A stretch of 64,000 nucleotides of DNA from Psychrobacter immobilis (GTDB lineage: Bacteria > Pseudomonadota > Gammaproteobacteria > Pseudomonadales > Moraxellaceae). Both the position numbers and the translations under genes were made by a program. The stretch is from the NCBI RefSeq assembly GCF_904846225.1, contig NZ_CAJGZJ010000003.1:124001-188000 (forward strand), in the 5' to 3' direction. Shown here one piece after another: positions 54,028 through 63,742 of the stretch (position 1 is its first letter; each line of letters starts with the position of its first letter). The notes under the pieces were generated by a model. The model was not told the DNA's origin, ran no database searches, and saw only the letters and a program-made list of their open reading frames with translations.

Positions 54028-55608
54028 ATGAGTACAACCCCACTTGCCCTATTGTCGGTCTCCGATAAATCTAATATCGTTGAGTTTGCTCAAGGCCTTA
54101 TTAACGCAGGTTTTGGCTTACTATCTACTGGTGGTACCTATCGGTTACTCACAGAAAACAATGTCGCTGTGACCGAAGTATCAGATTACACAGGTTTTCC
54201 TGAGATGATGGATGGCCGTGTTAAAACGCTACACCCTAAAATTCATGGTGGTATCTTGGGACGTCGTGGTACAGATGATGCCGTGATGAGTGACCACGCA
54301 ATTGAACGCATTGATTTGGTGGTCGTCAACTTATATCCTTTTGCTGAAACCATTGCTCGTGCGGATGTAACCATGAACGATGCCATCGAAAATATCGATA
54401 TCGGTGGTCCTACTATGGTGCGTTCAGCGGCAAAAAACCATGCTCACGTAGGTATCGTTACTGATCCAGCAGATTATGAGCGTATACTTGCCGCTTTAGG
54501 TAGTGGCACTGAATTGACCACTGCGCTACGCTACGACTTAGCGGTTAAAGCGTTTGAACATACTGCACAATACGATGGTATGATTGCCAACTTTTTAGGC
54601 AGCCGTGTCAATGAAAGCCAGCAGCCTGAGCATTTTTCACGTACGTTCAATGTACAGCTTGAGAAAGCGCAAGACCTACGCTATGGCGAAAACCCACATC
54701 AAAATGCAGCTTTTTATACCGAAAATCACCCACTAAAAAGCCAACAGGCCTCTATTGCCACTGCTAAGCAGTTACAAGGTAAGGCGTTATCTTATAATAA
54801 TATCGCTGATACTGATGCGGCCCTTGAGTGTGTTAAAGCGTTTAATGCACCTGCTTGCGTTATCGTTAAGCACGCTAACCCTTGCGGTGTTGCTGTCGAT
54901 AGCGATCAAGTAGCGGCTTATCACACTGCTTTTAGTACCGATCCTGAATCTTCTTTTGGTGGCATCATTGCTTTTAACCGTCCACTGACAGTCGCTGCCG
55001 CTAAAGCCATTATCGACAATCAGTTTGTAGAAGTTATTATCGCGCCTAGTATTGAAGATGGCGTGCTTGAAGCGACTGCTACTAAGAAAAATGTACGCGT
55101 ATTGGTATGTGGCGAGCTACCAGCCCCCGATCAGCGTGATACTCAACTTGACTATAAGCGTGTCAATGGCGGCCTGTTGGTACAGGAGCAAGATCTTGGG
55201 TTAATCACGGCTAAAGATTTAAAAATCGTCACTGACGTACAGCCGACTGAAGCGCAAATTGCGGATCTACTGTTCAGTTGGAACGTGGCAAAATACGTCA
55301 AATCTAACGCTATCGTTTACGCGAAAGGTCAACGCACTATAGGTGTGGGCGCAGGACAAATGAGCCGTGTCAATTCAGCACGTATTGCCGCTATCAAAGC
55401 GGAACACGCTGGATTGGCCACTGAAGGCGCTGTTATGGCTTCGGACGCCTTTTTCCCGTTCCGTGATGGCATTGATAACGCGGCCCAAGTCGGTATTTCT
55501 GCTATTATTCAGCCAGGCGGCTCTATGCGTGATGATGAAACCATTGCTGCGGCAAACGAGCATGGTATCGCGATGGTATTTACCGGTATGCGTCATTTCC
55601 GCCATTAA
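54028..55608 (+). CDS. purH: AICAR formyltransferase/IMP cyclohydrolase
   Basis: A 526-residue bifunctional enzyme for the last two steps of IMP synthesis. The N-terminal IMP cyclohydrolase (MGS fold, about 1-150) has [10 protein letters not shown] and [16 protein letters not shown]. The AICAR transformylase part has the KHANPCG motif (about 290-296) and the [11 protein letters not shown] block. The ATG at 54028 with GGAAG eight bases upstream gives the canonical start [20 protein letters not shown]. The frame is open to 53971, but that would cross the leader hairpin. Confidence 0.98.
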   Translation: MSTTPLALLSVSDKSNIVEFAQGLINAGFGLLSTGGTYRLLTENNVAVTEVSDYTGFPEMMDGRVKTLHPKIHGGILGRRGTDDAVMSDHAIERIDLVVVNLYPFAETIARADVTMNDAIENIDIGGPTMVRSAAKNHAHVGIVTDPADYERILAALGSGTELTTALRYDLAVKAFEHTAQYDGMIANFLGSRVNESQQPEHFSRTFNVQLEKAQDLRYGENPHQNAAFYTENHPLKSQQASIATAKQLQGKALSYNNIADTDAALECVKAFNAPACVIVKHANPCGVAVDSDQVAAYHTAFSTDPESSFGGIIAFNRPLTVAAAKAIIDNQFVEVIIAPSIEDGVLEATATKKNVRVLVCGELPAPDQRDTQLDYKRVNGGLLVQEQDLGLITAKDLKIVTDVQPTEAQIADLLFSWNVAKYVKSNAIVYAKGQRTIGVGAGQMSRVNSARIAAIKAEHAGLATEGAVMASDAFFPFRDGIDNAAQVGISAIIQPGGSMRDDETIAAANEHGIAMVFTGMRHFRH

Positions 55609-55648
55609 TAAGTTACGATTAATGGATGATAATAGAAAAATCTAAAGT

Positions 55649-55672
55649 GCTGATGGTATATATACCATCAGC
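55649..55672. repeat. Perfect 24-bp palindrome downstream of purH
   Basis: GCTGATGGTATA followed by its exact reverse complement, just ahead of the terminator at 55682. Confidence 0.85.
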
Positions 55673-55681
55673 ATCATCCAC

Positions 55682-55716
55682 AAAAAAGGCCACTGTAACG
55701 ATACAGTGGCCTTTTT
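55682..55716. terminator. Bidirectional terminator between purH and ppiD
   Basis: AAAAAAGGCCACTGTA ACGA TACAGTGGCCTTTTT: a perfect stem usable from both strands. Confidence 0.92.
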
Positions 55717-55762
55717 ATGTTCTGCTCTTATGGCAGTATAGGATTAATAAGCAATCAAACGC

Positions 55763-57637
55763 TTAACGCCCCTGTGCACTTGCCATATTAGCTTCGTTGA
55801 TTTCAACTTTATAAACCAAACGTAGATAATCTAAGTAATCCTGTAGCTGATCTTGTCCTAAATTATCACGAATAATTGCCGCTGTTTGCGCTCGCTGCTC
55901 ATCAGACAATGGCGACTGCTGCTCGGTTTTGATACGATCGCCGACCAATAAAGTCACACCCGTCTCAGTTTCACTGGCGATAGCCACAACGCCATTATTA
56001 GCGGCTTGCTGACTAAAGGCCAATCCGCGTTCTTTGTCTGTCAACCGAGTCGTTTGACGATTGACTTCACCTAATGCCTGAAAACGTATCGATTGCTTAG
56101 TCATATCAGCAGGTGTCTTAATACCAGCAGCCAATGCTTTGGCTTCTTTTAGCGCCAGTGCCGTGGCTTTTTGCTGACGTAATATCTGCGTGACTCTTGG
56201 TGTAGCAGCAGCTAAGCTAAGCGTCTTAGTAGGACGGTAGTTGCTTGGTTGCACCCATACCGTACTATTACCTACTTCGATGGCGGCTGTCACTGCCTGA
56301 TCTTGAATAGTGAATTCATCAAAGGCTTGTTTGATCACTACTGGTTGAGCCAGTACCGATTGGTTATTATTTTTACGATAATCTTTGATACGTTTTAACG
56401 TCACGTTCTCTTGCTGAGCAATGTCTTCGATACTAAAACCATCTGCTGCCAAGTCATTAATCGCGGTCACTTTATCTGCATACGTTCCCTGACGCTTATA
56501 CTCTTTTGCTTTGGCGGTTAATTCATCTCGCATGCTCTCTAGACTTGGCGTTTTGCTGCCATTATCTTCGGTTACCGTAAATATCTGATAACCAAAACTG
56601 GTCTTGATAGGCGCTGTTACATCGCCAACACTCAGTCCTTCTAAAGCCTTTTGCACCACTGTAGCATCGTTGCCAAATACCGTTGGATTAAAACGACCAA
56701 TATCGCCACCAGTCTCTCCTGATGGATCATCAGATTCTGTTTTAGCCAATGCGGCAAAAGCTTCACCTTTATTTAGACGAGCTTTAACTTTATCTGCTTT
56801 CGCTTTAGCATTGTCACCTGTGAAGAGAATTTGACTGATTTTACGTTCATCGACGACGGCGAGACCTTGTTTGTAAGCGTCATATTGCTGCTGCACATCT
56901 TCTTCGGTCACGTCATTCATCTGAATGGTTTGCGGGCTAAGTTGTAGATAAGCCAAATCCACCATGGCAGCGCTTTTTAATGAATCCTTATTGCCATCAT
57001 AGTAGATCTGTATGTCGTTCTTACTCAACTTAACCTGATCGGCATAATCTTGCCACTTAAATCGATGCAGCCAAATATTACGTGACTCAAGCTGCAAGTC
57101 AATCAATTGGCTAACCGCTTTCATTGGATATACTGCGGTACCAACGATACTGGCATTGAGCTGATCAAGACTTAGCTGATTGCGAAACTCTGCAAACAGC
57201 TGATCTTTAGTCATACCGCGCTGACGCAAAAAGTTCGCAAATTGATCATTAGAGAAATTACCGTCTGCGCCTTTAAAAACTTCCTCTTGACGCAATAAAC
57301 GATTAATAGTGTCATCAGAGACAGTCATGCCAAGCTTGCCAGCTTGCTGCTCTAGTAATGTACGATCAATAAGGCCCTTTAGAACCTGCTCATGCAGCAC
57401 ATCTTCATTTAATAAGCTTGCATCATCAACTTGATCTAAGACTTCAGCACGACGGTTATTTACGGCAGTCTGATACTCGGACGACCCTACGCTTGCTTCA
57501 CCTACCTGAGCGATTTGGTTGGGATCAACCCCACCTCCAAAATAGCTTTCGACACCCAATAGAGCGAGCGGCGATAGGCATAAAATCAATAAAATGCGAC
57601 CTGGCCAGCTTTTTAAGAAATCGCGCAATTTATCCAT
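55763..57637 (-). CDS. ppiD: Periplasmic folding factor PpiD (SurA-like)
   Basis: A 624-residue inner-membrane-anchored chaperone that helps proteins leaving the Sec translocon. The N terminus MDKLRDFLKSWPGRILLILC is a membrane anchor (about 12-32). A SurA_N-like domain (about 35-230) is followed by a parvulin domain (about 260-365: KISQILF, DPSGETGGDIGRF, FGYQIFTV). The C-terminal part is helical. In many homologues the parvulin domain is inactive. Gene order hupB-ppiD on one strand matches other gammaproteobacteria. Confidence 0.95.
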   Translation of the reverse strand: MDKLRDFLKSWPGRILLILCLSPLALLGVESYFGGGVDPNQIAQVGEASVGSSEYQTAVNNRRAEVLDQVDDASLLNEDVLHEQVLKGLIDRTLLEQQAGKLGMTVSDDTINRLLRQEEVFKGADGNFSNDQFANFLRQRGMTKDQLFAEFRNQLSLDQLNASIVGTAVYPMKAVSQLIDLQLESRNIWLHRFKWQDYADQVKLSKNDIQIYYDGNKDSLKSAAMVDLAYLQLSPQTIQMNDVTEEDVQQQYDAYKQGLAVVDERKISQILFTGDNAKAKADKVKARLNKGEAFAALAKTESDDPSGETGGDIGRFNPTVFGNDATVVQKALEGLSVGDVTAPIKTSFGYQIFTVTEDNGSKTPSLESMRDELTAKAKEYKRQGTYADKVTAINDLAADGFSIEDIAQQENVTLKRIKDYRKNNNQSVLAQPVVIKQAFDEFTIQDQAVTAAIEVGNSTVWVQPSNYRPTKTLSLAAATPRVTQILRQQKATALALKEAKALAAGIKTPADMTKQSIRFQALGEVNRQTTRLTDKERGLAFSQQAANNGVVAIASETETGVTLLVGDRIKTEQQSPLSDEQRAQTAAIIRDNLGQDQLQDYLDYLRLVYKVEINEANMASAQGR

Positions 57638-58028
57638 AGTTATCTCTGCTTTATTAACCTATATTGATGAAAAACCATTGTAATACTATTATTAATATCA
57701 ATGCTATCTAAGCAGGCAATGGTAAAAGTAAGAACGTGTGCATTTAATAGAGAATCATAAGGCCAATCAAAGTAGCCTTGTTTAAACAACGCATCTATCG
57801 CGCGCCCTATGATACGTGATTTTTGATGCAGACTCAAAATATTCACGTTGCATAATACAAACTATAGCGATAAAAAAAGCACCTAATGATTAGGTGCTTT
57901 TTATTCGTTCAAATTTTCGCCTAATTTATCACTTAAGCTATGAACGACCATCTAGTACTTTACTGCTAGCAAACGCTGTTTTATCCGTGTATTACATCGT
58001 TATACAGCGTCTGCTTTAAAAGAATGGC
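57638..58028. other. hupB-ppiD intergenic region
   Basis: Contains the hupB terminator at 57872-57902 and the ppiD promoter. A 68-codon minus-strand frame at 57640-57846 has no ribosome binding site and is not annotated. Confidence 0.45.
57872..57902 (-). terminator. Rho-independent terminator after hupB
   Basis: AAAAAAAGCACCTAATGATTAGGTGCTTTTT: perfect stem with A/T runs. Confidence 0.9.
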
Positions 58029-58301
58029 TTAGTTTAAGCGCTCTTTTAAGTTTTTACCAGCTTTGAAGCTAGGTACTTTGCTTGCTGGAATGCTAAGCTC
58101 TTCGCCAGTCTTAGGATTACGACCAGTGCGGGCTTTACGGTCTTTTACGCTAAAAGTACCAAAGCCAACAAGTGAAATGCTATCACCAGCTTCTAATGCT
58201 TCGCCAACACTTTCCATAACAGCATTCAATGCATCACCAGCTTGAGTTTTGTTTAGACCACTTTTGTCCGCGATGCTATCAATTAATTCTGACTTATTCA
58301 T
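58029..58301 (-). CDS. hupB: DNA-binding protein HU
   Basis: A 90-residue nucleoid protein, canonical throughout: [20 protein letters not shown], then [20 protein letters not shown] and [17 protein letters not shown]. It bends and compacts DNA as a dimer. AAGGAAAT precedes the ATG. It lies upstream of ppiD on the same strand, with its own terminator. Confidence 0.97.
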   Translation of the reverse strand: MNKSELIDSIADKSGLNKTQAGDALNAVMESVGEALEAGDSISLVGFGTFSVKDRKARTGRNPKTGEELSIPASKVPSFKAGKNLKERLN

Positions 58302-58811
58302 AAAATTTCCTTCAAGTTTAAGGGGGATAATAAACGCTCACGCCAAGCATTGTAACGCTCTCATAGCATTTAAGCAATAAAAAATACCTGACTGGCGTAT
58401 TAACAGGTCTCGCTTTGTTATCGTCTTTATATCAAGGCAGCATAAGGAGCGCAAGCAATTTTACATATTTTTGTCCACTGAACTACGTATTTGACACCCA
58501 ATGTTACGCAAAGCTTTTGAAACTCAGTTATTTGCCCGATATTTTAGCTGAAAGCTAGGCCGAGCTATATTTTAGAACGATTGTTACGTTCTATCGATAC
58601 ATTACTAGGCCACATTGCTGGCTATAAATAACAGTGTTGTCATTGACTCCCCGATTGTAAGGTAATAACTTATCAACTGACAGAAACTATCGTTACTTTT
58701 TATTATAAAGACGTTACTATAATCAAAATATCACCGCAGTCATTTGGTAAATTTTAACGATTACTTATCTTTTGCCTCTGATTTGCTAAATAAAAAAAAC
58801 GGATTATTTAC
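58302..58811. other. Divergent region, hupB / SCP2-like gene
   Basis: Five hundred bases carrying the hupB promoter(s). I see no gene, named RNA or strong inverted repeat. Several HU promoters are possible here, but I could not separate them. Confidence 0.4.
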
Positions 58812-59456
58812 ATGAAGCGTTCTACGTTGTCTCACTCTCTTCTTAATATCATTCTGGTGTTCATCGAGTCAGCGCTGACACTATTGTTGCGTTTAGATCC
58901 AGAACTGCGTAAAGCGGCTTATCCGCTTGCCAAGCAAGGTACTGTTGTAGCACTACGCTTGTATTTGCCGCATGTCGAGGTTTTTGCTACTTTTAGTACC
59001 AAAGGTGTCTTATTAGATGCGCAATTACCTGCTGATCGTAGTGAGCCTGACGTGATTATCAATGCCTACAGTATCCAAATTCTCAATGCGATTACCACTC
59101 ACGATAGCGAAACCACTGAAAAACTGCAAATGCGCGGTGAGTCGGTTCAAGTGCAATTGGTGAAGCAATTTATAATGCAGCTCGGTCTTGGCGGCTTAAT
59201 TCGAGGTTTGATGAAGAAGTTTAAAGGCGGCAAAGACAAGAGCCATGCAACTGAAGCTGACATCGAAGAAAAAAAGGAAAGCTACAAGTTACGTATCAAA
59301 GAACAACAAACTCAAATAAATACGCTAACTATCAAGAACCGCGAACTTGAAACCACTTTAAAAGAGTCGCAAAGCAAACAAAAAACCCTAATGATCGTAA
59401 CCGTCATTGCCATCGTTATTATGATTGGCTCAATCATAGCGCTATTTATGAATTAA
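58812..59456 (+). CDS. SCP2-like protein with coiled coil and C-terminal anchor
   Basis: A 214-residue protein. Residues 1-135 resemble the SCP2-like fold of ubiquinone accessory protein UbiJ (LPHVEVFATFSTKGVLLDAQ, DVIINAYSIQILNAITTHDS and QMRGESVQVQLVKQF blocks). A Lys/Glu-rich coiled coil (about 150-190) follows, then a membrane helix at the very end (about 193-213). UbiJ holds lipophilic intermediates of coenzyme Q. The tail anchor here is unusual and ubiE/ubiB are not adjacent, so the assignment is tentative. A terminator follows. Confidence 0.55.
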   Translation: MKRSTLSHSLLNIILVFIESALTLLLRLDPELRKAAYPLAKQGTVVALRLYLPHVEVFATFSTKGVLLDAQLPADRSEPDVIINAYSIQILNAITTHDSETTEKLQMRGESVQVQLVKQFIMQLGLGGLIRGLMKKFKGGKDKSHATEADIEEKKESYKLRIKEQQTQINTLTIKNRELETTLKESQSKQKTLMIVTVIAIVIMIGSIIALFMN

Positions 59457-59491
59457 TTTCGATCATGCCGTCCTGTACAATTAAGTAAGTT

Positions 59492-59532
59492 AAGCGTTTG
59501 CTGCTGATAAAAAAGCATTGAACGCTTTTTTT
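59492..59532 (+). terminator. Rho-independent terminator after the SCP2-like gene
   Basis: AAGCGTT ... AACGCTT followed by TTTTTATTTTT, with a loop of about 22 bases. Confidence 0.75.
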
Positions 59533-59708
59533 ATTTTTCACCTTTACTTGAGATGCTCGAAATACTAACTAACTTTTCTCTATTTAAACACTTAGCATTA
59601 ATTAAACCCTCGATATTAATGTGCCTATCCTGATTTTTAACTTCCTTTAATATCATTGTTTTTATCAATAATAGCCATAAGCTAGATTAACCATTTAACC
59701 ACACTTTA

Positions 59709-59741
59709 ATCTTGACTAAATTACTCGGGATTAAGTATAAT
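59709..59741 (+). promoter_or_regulatory. isc promoter with overlapping IscR-type operator
   Basis: TTGACT (59712-59717), an 18-base spacer and TATAAT (59736-59741). The spacer and -35 form TTGACTAAATTACTCGGG, matching the dyad core of type 1 IscR sites (GACTAaaaTAGTCGGG) described in E. coli. This predicts repression by the [2Fe-2S] form of IscR. Confidence 0.7.
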
Positions 59742-59914
59742 TGGCCTAATCGTTGTACACATCAGGTTAATCATCTGCTGTTTAATAACGATAAGACACC
59801 ACTTAGCAGATACAGGATTCAGGCAATAGCTCCAACAGTATTAGCCAATAATAAGTCTCATTTCACTAAGCTCGTTGTTAAATAGAAATGATATATAAAG
59901 TTTGGAGATAACAT

Positions 59915-60424
59915 ATGCGTTTGACTACCCGAGGCAGATATGCCGTTACTGCATTATTAGATTTGGCATTACAAACCAGCCAACAAGACAGTGCTGTATC
60001 CCTATCTGACATCGCCAAGCGGCAATCGATTTCTATCTCCTACCTTGAACAGTTATTCTCAAAACTTCGTAAACGTGGCCTTGTCACTAGTATTCGTGGT
60101 GCAGCAGGTGGCTATCATCTAGCCAAACCATTGCATGAAATAGATGTGATGAGCATCATATCTGCTGTTGATGAATCAGTAAATGCGATGCAGTGTGAAG
60201 GACGCGGTGACTGTCAAGATGGTACAATGTGCTTAACCCATGACTTATGGTGTGCATTATCCAATCATATTGAACACTACTTGAAAAATATAACTTTAGC
60301 GCAATTATTAGACATGGAAAACGTGCCAGCAGTTTCAGAACGCCAGCACACAGCTACTAAAGAGATTTCCATAAAAGACATCAATACTATTACCCTATCG
60401 AACAGCGAGGCAAACCCAGCATGA
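59915..60424 (+). CDS. iscR: Iron-sulfur cluster regulator IscR
   Basis: A 169-residue Rrf2-family repressor. It has a winged helix (1-80: [20 protein letters not shown], then [20 protein letters not shown]) and cluster ligands Cys 94, Cys 100 and Cys 106 with His 109, equivalent to E. coli Cys92/98/104/His107. It senses Fe-S status and controls the isc operon through the site at 59709. Its stop overlaps the iscS start (ATGA). The C-terminal tail is somewhat longer than usual. Confidence 0.97.
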   Translation: MRLTTRGRYAVTALLDLALQTSQQDSAVSLSDIAKRQSISISYLEQLFSKLRKRGLVTSIRGAAGGYHLAKPLHEIDVMSIISAVDESVNAMQCEGRGDCQDGTMCLTHDLWCALSNHIEHYLKNITLAQLLDMENVPAVSERQHTATKEISIKDINTITLSNSEANPA

Positions 60425-61647
60425 GCCAACATAACAACCTTATATACTTAGATTACGCCGCCACCACGCCAGTTGCTAAATCAGTAGCTGCCAAAATGAG
60501 CGAATATCTGACGGTAGATGGCATCTTTGGTAATCCAGCCTCGCGCTCGCATGGTTACGGCTGGCAAGCAGAAGAAGCAGTAGAAACCGCTCGTCAGCAA
60601 GTCGCTGATGTGGTTAACGCTGATCCACGCGAAATCGTCTTTACCTCTGGTGCCACTGAATCTGACAACTTAGCCATCAAAGGCGCTGCACATTTTTATC
60701 AGTCTCGTGGTAAGCACATTATCACTAGTAAAATTGAACACAAAGCTGTACTTGATACTTGCCGTGAGCTTGAGCAAGAAGGCTTTGAGATTACTTATCT
60801 TGAGCCGAAGCCAAGTACAGGTCTTATTTTGCCTGAACAAGTTAAAGAAGCCTTACGTGACGACACAATCTTAGTATCACTCATGATGGTGAATAACGAG
60901 CTTGGTACGATTACTGATGTCGCTGCTATTGGTGAAATCACTCGTGAAGCGGGTGTGGTATTCCATGTCGATGGCGCGCAGTCTGTTGGTAAAGTACTGA
61001 TTGATCTTGAAGAGATGAAAATCGATTTGATGAGTTTCTCAGGTCATAAAGCCTATGGCCCTAAAGGTATTGGCGCTTTGTTCGTTCGTCGTAAACCACG
61101 TATCCGTTTAAAAGCAGAACAGCATGGCGGTGGTCATGAGCGCGGTATGCGTTCAGGTACATTACCGACGCATCAAATCGTTGGTCTTGGAGCGGCATTC
61201 GCGCTCGCCAATGACAGTTATAAAGAAGACAATGCTCATGCCGCAAAACTACGCCAAAAACTATGGGATGGTCTGCAAGATATCGAAGAGATTTATTTAA
61301 ACGGTGATCTTGAGAACAGCGTACCTAACATTGTAAATATCAGCTTTAACTTCGTTGAAGGCGAATCTCTCATGATGTCGCTAAAAGACTTAGCGGTTTC
61401 ATCAGGTTCAGCCTGTACCTCAGCGACGCTTGAGCCATCATATGTATTGCGCGCTATTGGTCGCCCAGACGAATTGGCACACAGCTCAATCCGCTTTAGT
61501 TTTGGTCGTTATACGACTGAAGAAGATATTGACACAGTCATCAAGCAAATGCATGAAGCCGTTGATAAATTACGTGCTTTATCACCGCTTTGGGACATGT
61601 ATCAAGAAGGTGTTGATTTAAATTCAGTCGAATGGGCTGAGCACTAA
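60421..61647 (+). CDS. iscS: Cysteine desulfurase IscS
   Basis: A 408-residue PLP enzyme that strips sulfur from cysteine and gives it to IscU and others. It has PLP Lys about 210 in [12 protein letters not shown], catalytic Cys about 331 in [11 protein letters not shown], and [10 protein letters not shown]. The C terminus [20 protein letters not shown] is canonical. It overlaps iscR by four bases and is translationally coupled. It probably also feeds the FdhD encoded at 12977. Confidence 0.98.
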   Translation: MSQHNNLIYLDYAATTPVAKSVAAKMSEYLTVDGIFGNPASRSHGYGWQAEEAVETARQQVADVVNADPREIVFTSGATESDNLAIKGAAHFYQSRGKHIITSKIEHKAVLDTCRELEQEGFEITYLEPKPSTGLILPEQVKEALRDDTILVSLMMVNNELGTITDVAAIGEITREAGVVFHVDGAQSVGKVLIDLEEMKIDLMSFSGHKAYGPKGIGALFVRRKPRIRLKAEQHGGGHERGMRSGTLPTHQIVGLGAAFALANDSYKEDNAHAAKLRQKLWDGLQDIEEIYLNGDLENSVPNIVNISFNFVEGESLMMSLKDLAVSSGSACTSATLEPSYVLRAIGRPDELAHSSIRFSFGRYTTEEDIDTVIKQMHEAVDKLRALSPLWDMYQEGVDLNSVEWAEH

Positions 61648-61801
61648 AATTAAACTTGGATAACGATACCGTTATCAAATACATTCATTAAACGATTGAT
61701 CAGACAATTACAGTTAAGTGTTTGACCCCAATTATCGATGAGTGGGTAGTGTTTTAAAGACAGATAATCTACCACTCATCATCTAACTAGGAGAAAACCC
61801 C

Positions 61802-62212
61802 ATGGCCTATAGCGACCAAGTTATTGATCATTACGAAAATCCACGCAACGTTGGCAATCTTGATAAAAATGCCAAAAATGTCGGTACCGGTATGGTTGGT
61901 GCCCCAGCATGTGGCGATGTGATGCGTCTGCAAATCCAAGTCGATGATAATGGTATTATCGAAGATGCACGCTTTAAAACTTATGGCTGCGGTTCAGCAA
62001 TTGCTTCAAGCTCACTTGTTACTGAGTGGCTAAAAGGCAAAAGCTTGGATCAAGCTGGTGAAATTAAGAATAGTCACATTGCTGAAGAATTGGCACTGCC
62101 ACCAGTAAAAGTGCATTGCTCTGTTCTTGCAGAAGATGCCATCAAAGCTGCTATTAGCGATTATAAAGGCAAGCACAGCGCCGCCGCAGTAACAGAAGAA
62201 GCCGTCAGCTAA
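61802..62212 (+). CDS. iscU: Iron-sulfur scaffold IscU
   Basis: A 136-residue scaffold on which Fe-S clusters are built. Ligands Cys 37, Asp 39, Cys 63, His 105 and Cys 106 are present, as is the HscA-binding LPPVK (99-103). AGGAG precedes the ATG by about eight bases. The 154-base gap from iscS is larger than in E. coli. Confidence 0.98.
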   Translation: MAYSDQVIDHYENPRNVGNLDKNAKNVGTGMVGAPACGDVMRLQIQVDDNGIIEDARFKTYGCGSAIASSSLVTEWLKGKSLDQAGEIKNSHIAEELALPPVKVHCSVLAEDAIKAAISDYKGKHSAAAVTEEAVS

Positions 62213-62288
62213 AGCTAGTAGCGTCTGCGCTATTATTTTATTAGCAATGCTTTGGTAGCCGTACGTTTAGCCGCTACTAACGCTAAAG

Positions 62289-62325
62289 AGGTGACAATGA
62301 CGCTTATGTAATTGTCACCTTTTAT
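62289..62325 (+). terminator. Terminator between iscU and iscA
   Basis: AGGTGACAAT, 12-base loop, ATTGTCACCT, then TTTATTTT: a perfect 10-bp stem inside the isc cluster. Confidence 0.8.
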
Positions 62326-62436
62326 TTTCTAGACATTATTAGCATAATGTTTTGGCAAGCTCATCATTTTGGTTGCCAATATATAAAGTTTTAACGTTTT
62401 ATTGATATGTATTATTGATAGTCAATGGGAGTTGGC

Positions 62437-62757
62437 ATGATTGAAATGACAGAACGCGCCGCTCAGCATGTTCGAGATTTTTTGGACAATCGCGGTAAAG
62501 GTGAAGGCATTCGAGTTGGTATCCGTACAGCGGGTTGCTCGGGTTTGGCTTACGTTTTAGAGTTTGTTGATACGCCTGACGAGAATGACACACGCTATGA
62601 AAGCCGTGATGTCAGCATCTTTATTGATCCTAAAAGCTTGGTCTATTTGGATGGCTTGTTGATGGATTACGAAAAAGAAGGGTTAAACGAAGGTTTCAAA
62701 TTCAGTAACCCCAATCAAAAAGGTGAATGTGGCTGCGGCGAATCCTTTACCGTTTAA
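62437..62757 (+). CDS. iscA: Iron-sulfur assembly protein IscA
   Basis: A 106-residue A-type carrier. It has Cys 34, Cys 98 and Cys 100 (TAGCSGLAY and CGCGESF), the three conserved ligands. The ATG at 62437 is preferred, with GGGAG five bases upstream. The in-frame ATG at 62425 lacks a site. It passes clusters to target enzymes. Confidence 0.96.
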   Translation: MIEMTERAAQHVRDFLDNRGKGEGIRVGIRTAGCSGLAYVLEFVDTPDENDTRYESRDVSIFIDPKSLVYLDGLLMDYEKEGLNEGFKFSNPNQKGECGCGESFTV

Positions 62758-62908
62758 AGCTACCGAGTTTGAGGCTACTAGGTTTAAGTCTCTTAAATTG
62801 GTTTAATGCAGTGATAAGATATTATCGTTGTCATTATAGTCAGTATGGTAAAGCCGTTCTCAGCTAAAGAGAAAACTTAAAAATAAATAAAAAAGTAAGG
62901 CGTATGAT

Positions 62909-63490
62909 ATGACAGACATTACTTCAGAAGCACAGTTTGATAACTTCTTTGCCCTATTTGAGCAACCTGTACAATTTGAAGTCAATCAAGACAGTCTCGA
63001 TCAACGTTTACGCCTGCTTCAAAAGCGTTATCACCCTGATAATGTTGCCAAAGATCTGACAGATACTGCCCAAGCTCAACATCATTCTGATCAAGCTTCA
63101 GCCCTAATAAACCAAGCCTATCAAGCATTAAGCGCGCCTGACAGTCGCGCCAGCTATTTGCTCGATATGGCAGATCAAGCACAGAATGTAGAGCATTCAA
63201 TCGCAGACTTAGATTTCTTAGAAGACGCTATGCAGATGCGCATGGACTTGGATGATGCTATTCAAGATAAAGATCGTCAGACATTACAACAGTTACATCC
63301 GCAGATTACAGAACGCTTAGCAAAACAGTCTGAGCGCTTTAGTAACGCTTACCAAAATAAAGAGTGGCAAACGGCAATTGACGCCACGCAAAAATTAAAA
63401 TTCTTAGTAAAATTAAATGCGGACGTTACTACTGGTCTTGATCAAGTAGTGACTTCTGAACATTTAGATGATGACGATCTATACGTCTAG
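62909..63490 (+). CDS. hscB: Fe-S co-chaperone HscB
   Basis: A 193-residue J-type co-chaperone that brings IscU to HscA. The J domain (about 10-85) has HPD 42-44 in KRYHPDN. The C-terminal three-helix region (about 100-190) binds IscU. It is followed by hscA after 252 bases. Confidence 0.95.
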   Translation: MTDITSEAQFDNFFALFEQPVQFEVNQDSLDQRLRLLQKRYHPDNVAKDLTDTAQAQHHSDQASALINQAYQALSAPDSRASYLLDMADQAQNVEHSIADLDFLEDAMQMRMDLDDAIQDKDRQTLQQLHPQITERLAKQSERFSNAYQNKEWQTAIDATQKLKFLVKLNADVTTGLDQVVTSEHLDDDDLYV

Positions 63491-63742
63491 ATCTCTGTCA
63501 GGTAAGTTTGCATCACTTTTTTTATATGCAAGTATCTATATATGATACGCCTTTACCTTATGACGCTTATTTCAGCATCAAGGTTAAAATAGTACCAACT
63601 ATACCGTATAATCACTTATTTTAAGCACTCTTAACCGCTATGCTTCTCTGTTTTTAGAGTGGTCTTACCGCCATTAAATGGTCATAGTGCTTATATTGTA
63701 TTGGCTTTATTTCACTTATTCATTTTATCTCTGAGTTATCTT

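Larger units (their letters stand above)
59457..59914. other. isc operon promoter region
   Basis: Contains the terminator above and the isc promoter with an IscR-type site. A GGAGA at 59902-59906 is the iscR ribosome binding site. Confidence 0.5.

Noticed and set aside
57640..57846. 68-codon minus-strand frame before ppiD
   Set aside because: No ribosome binding site, no family features, and it fills the ppiD promoter region.
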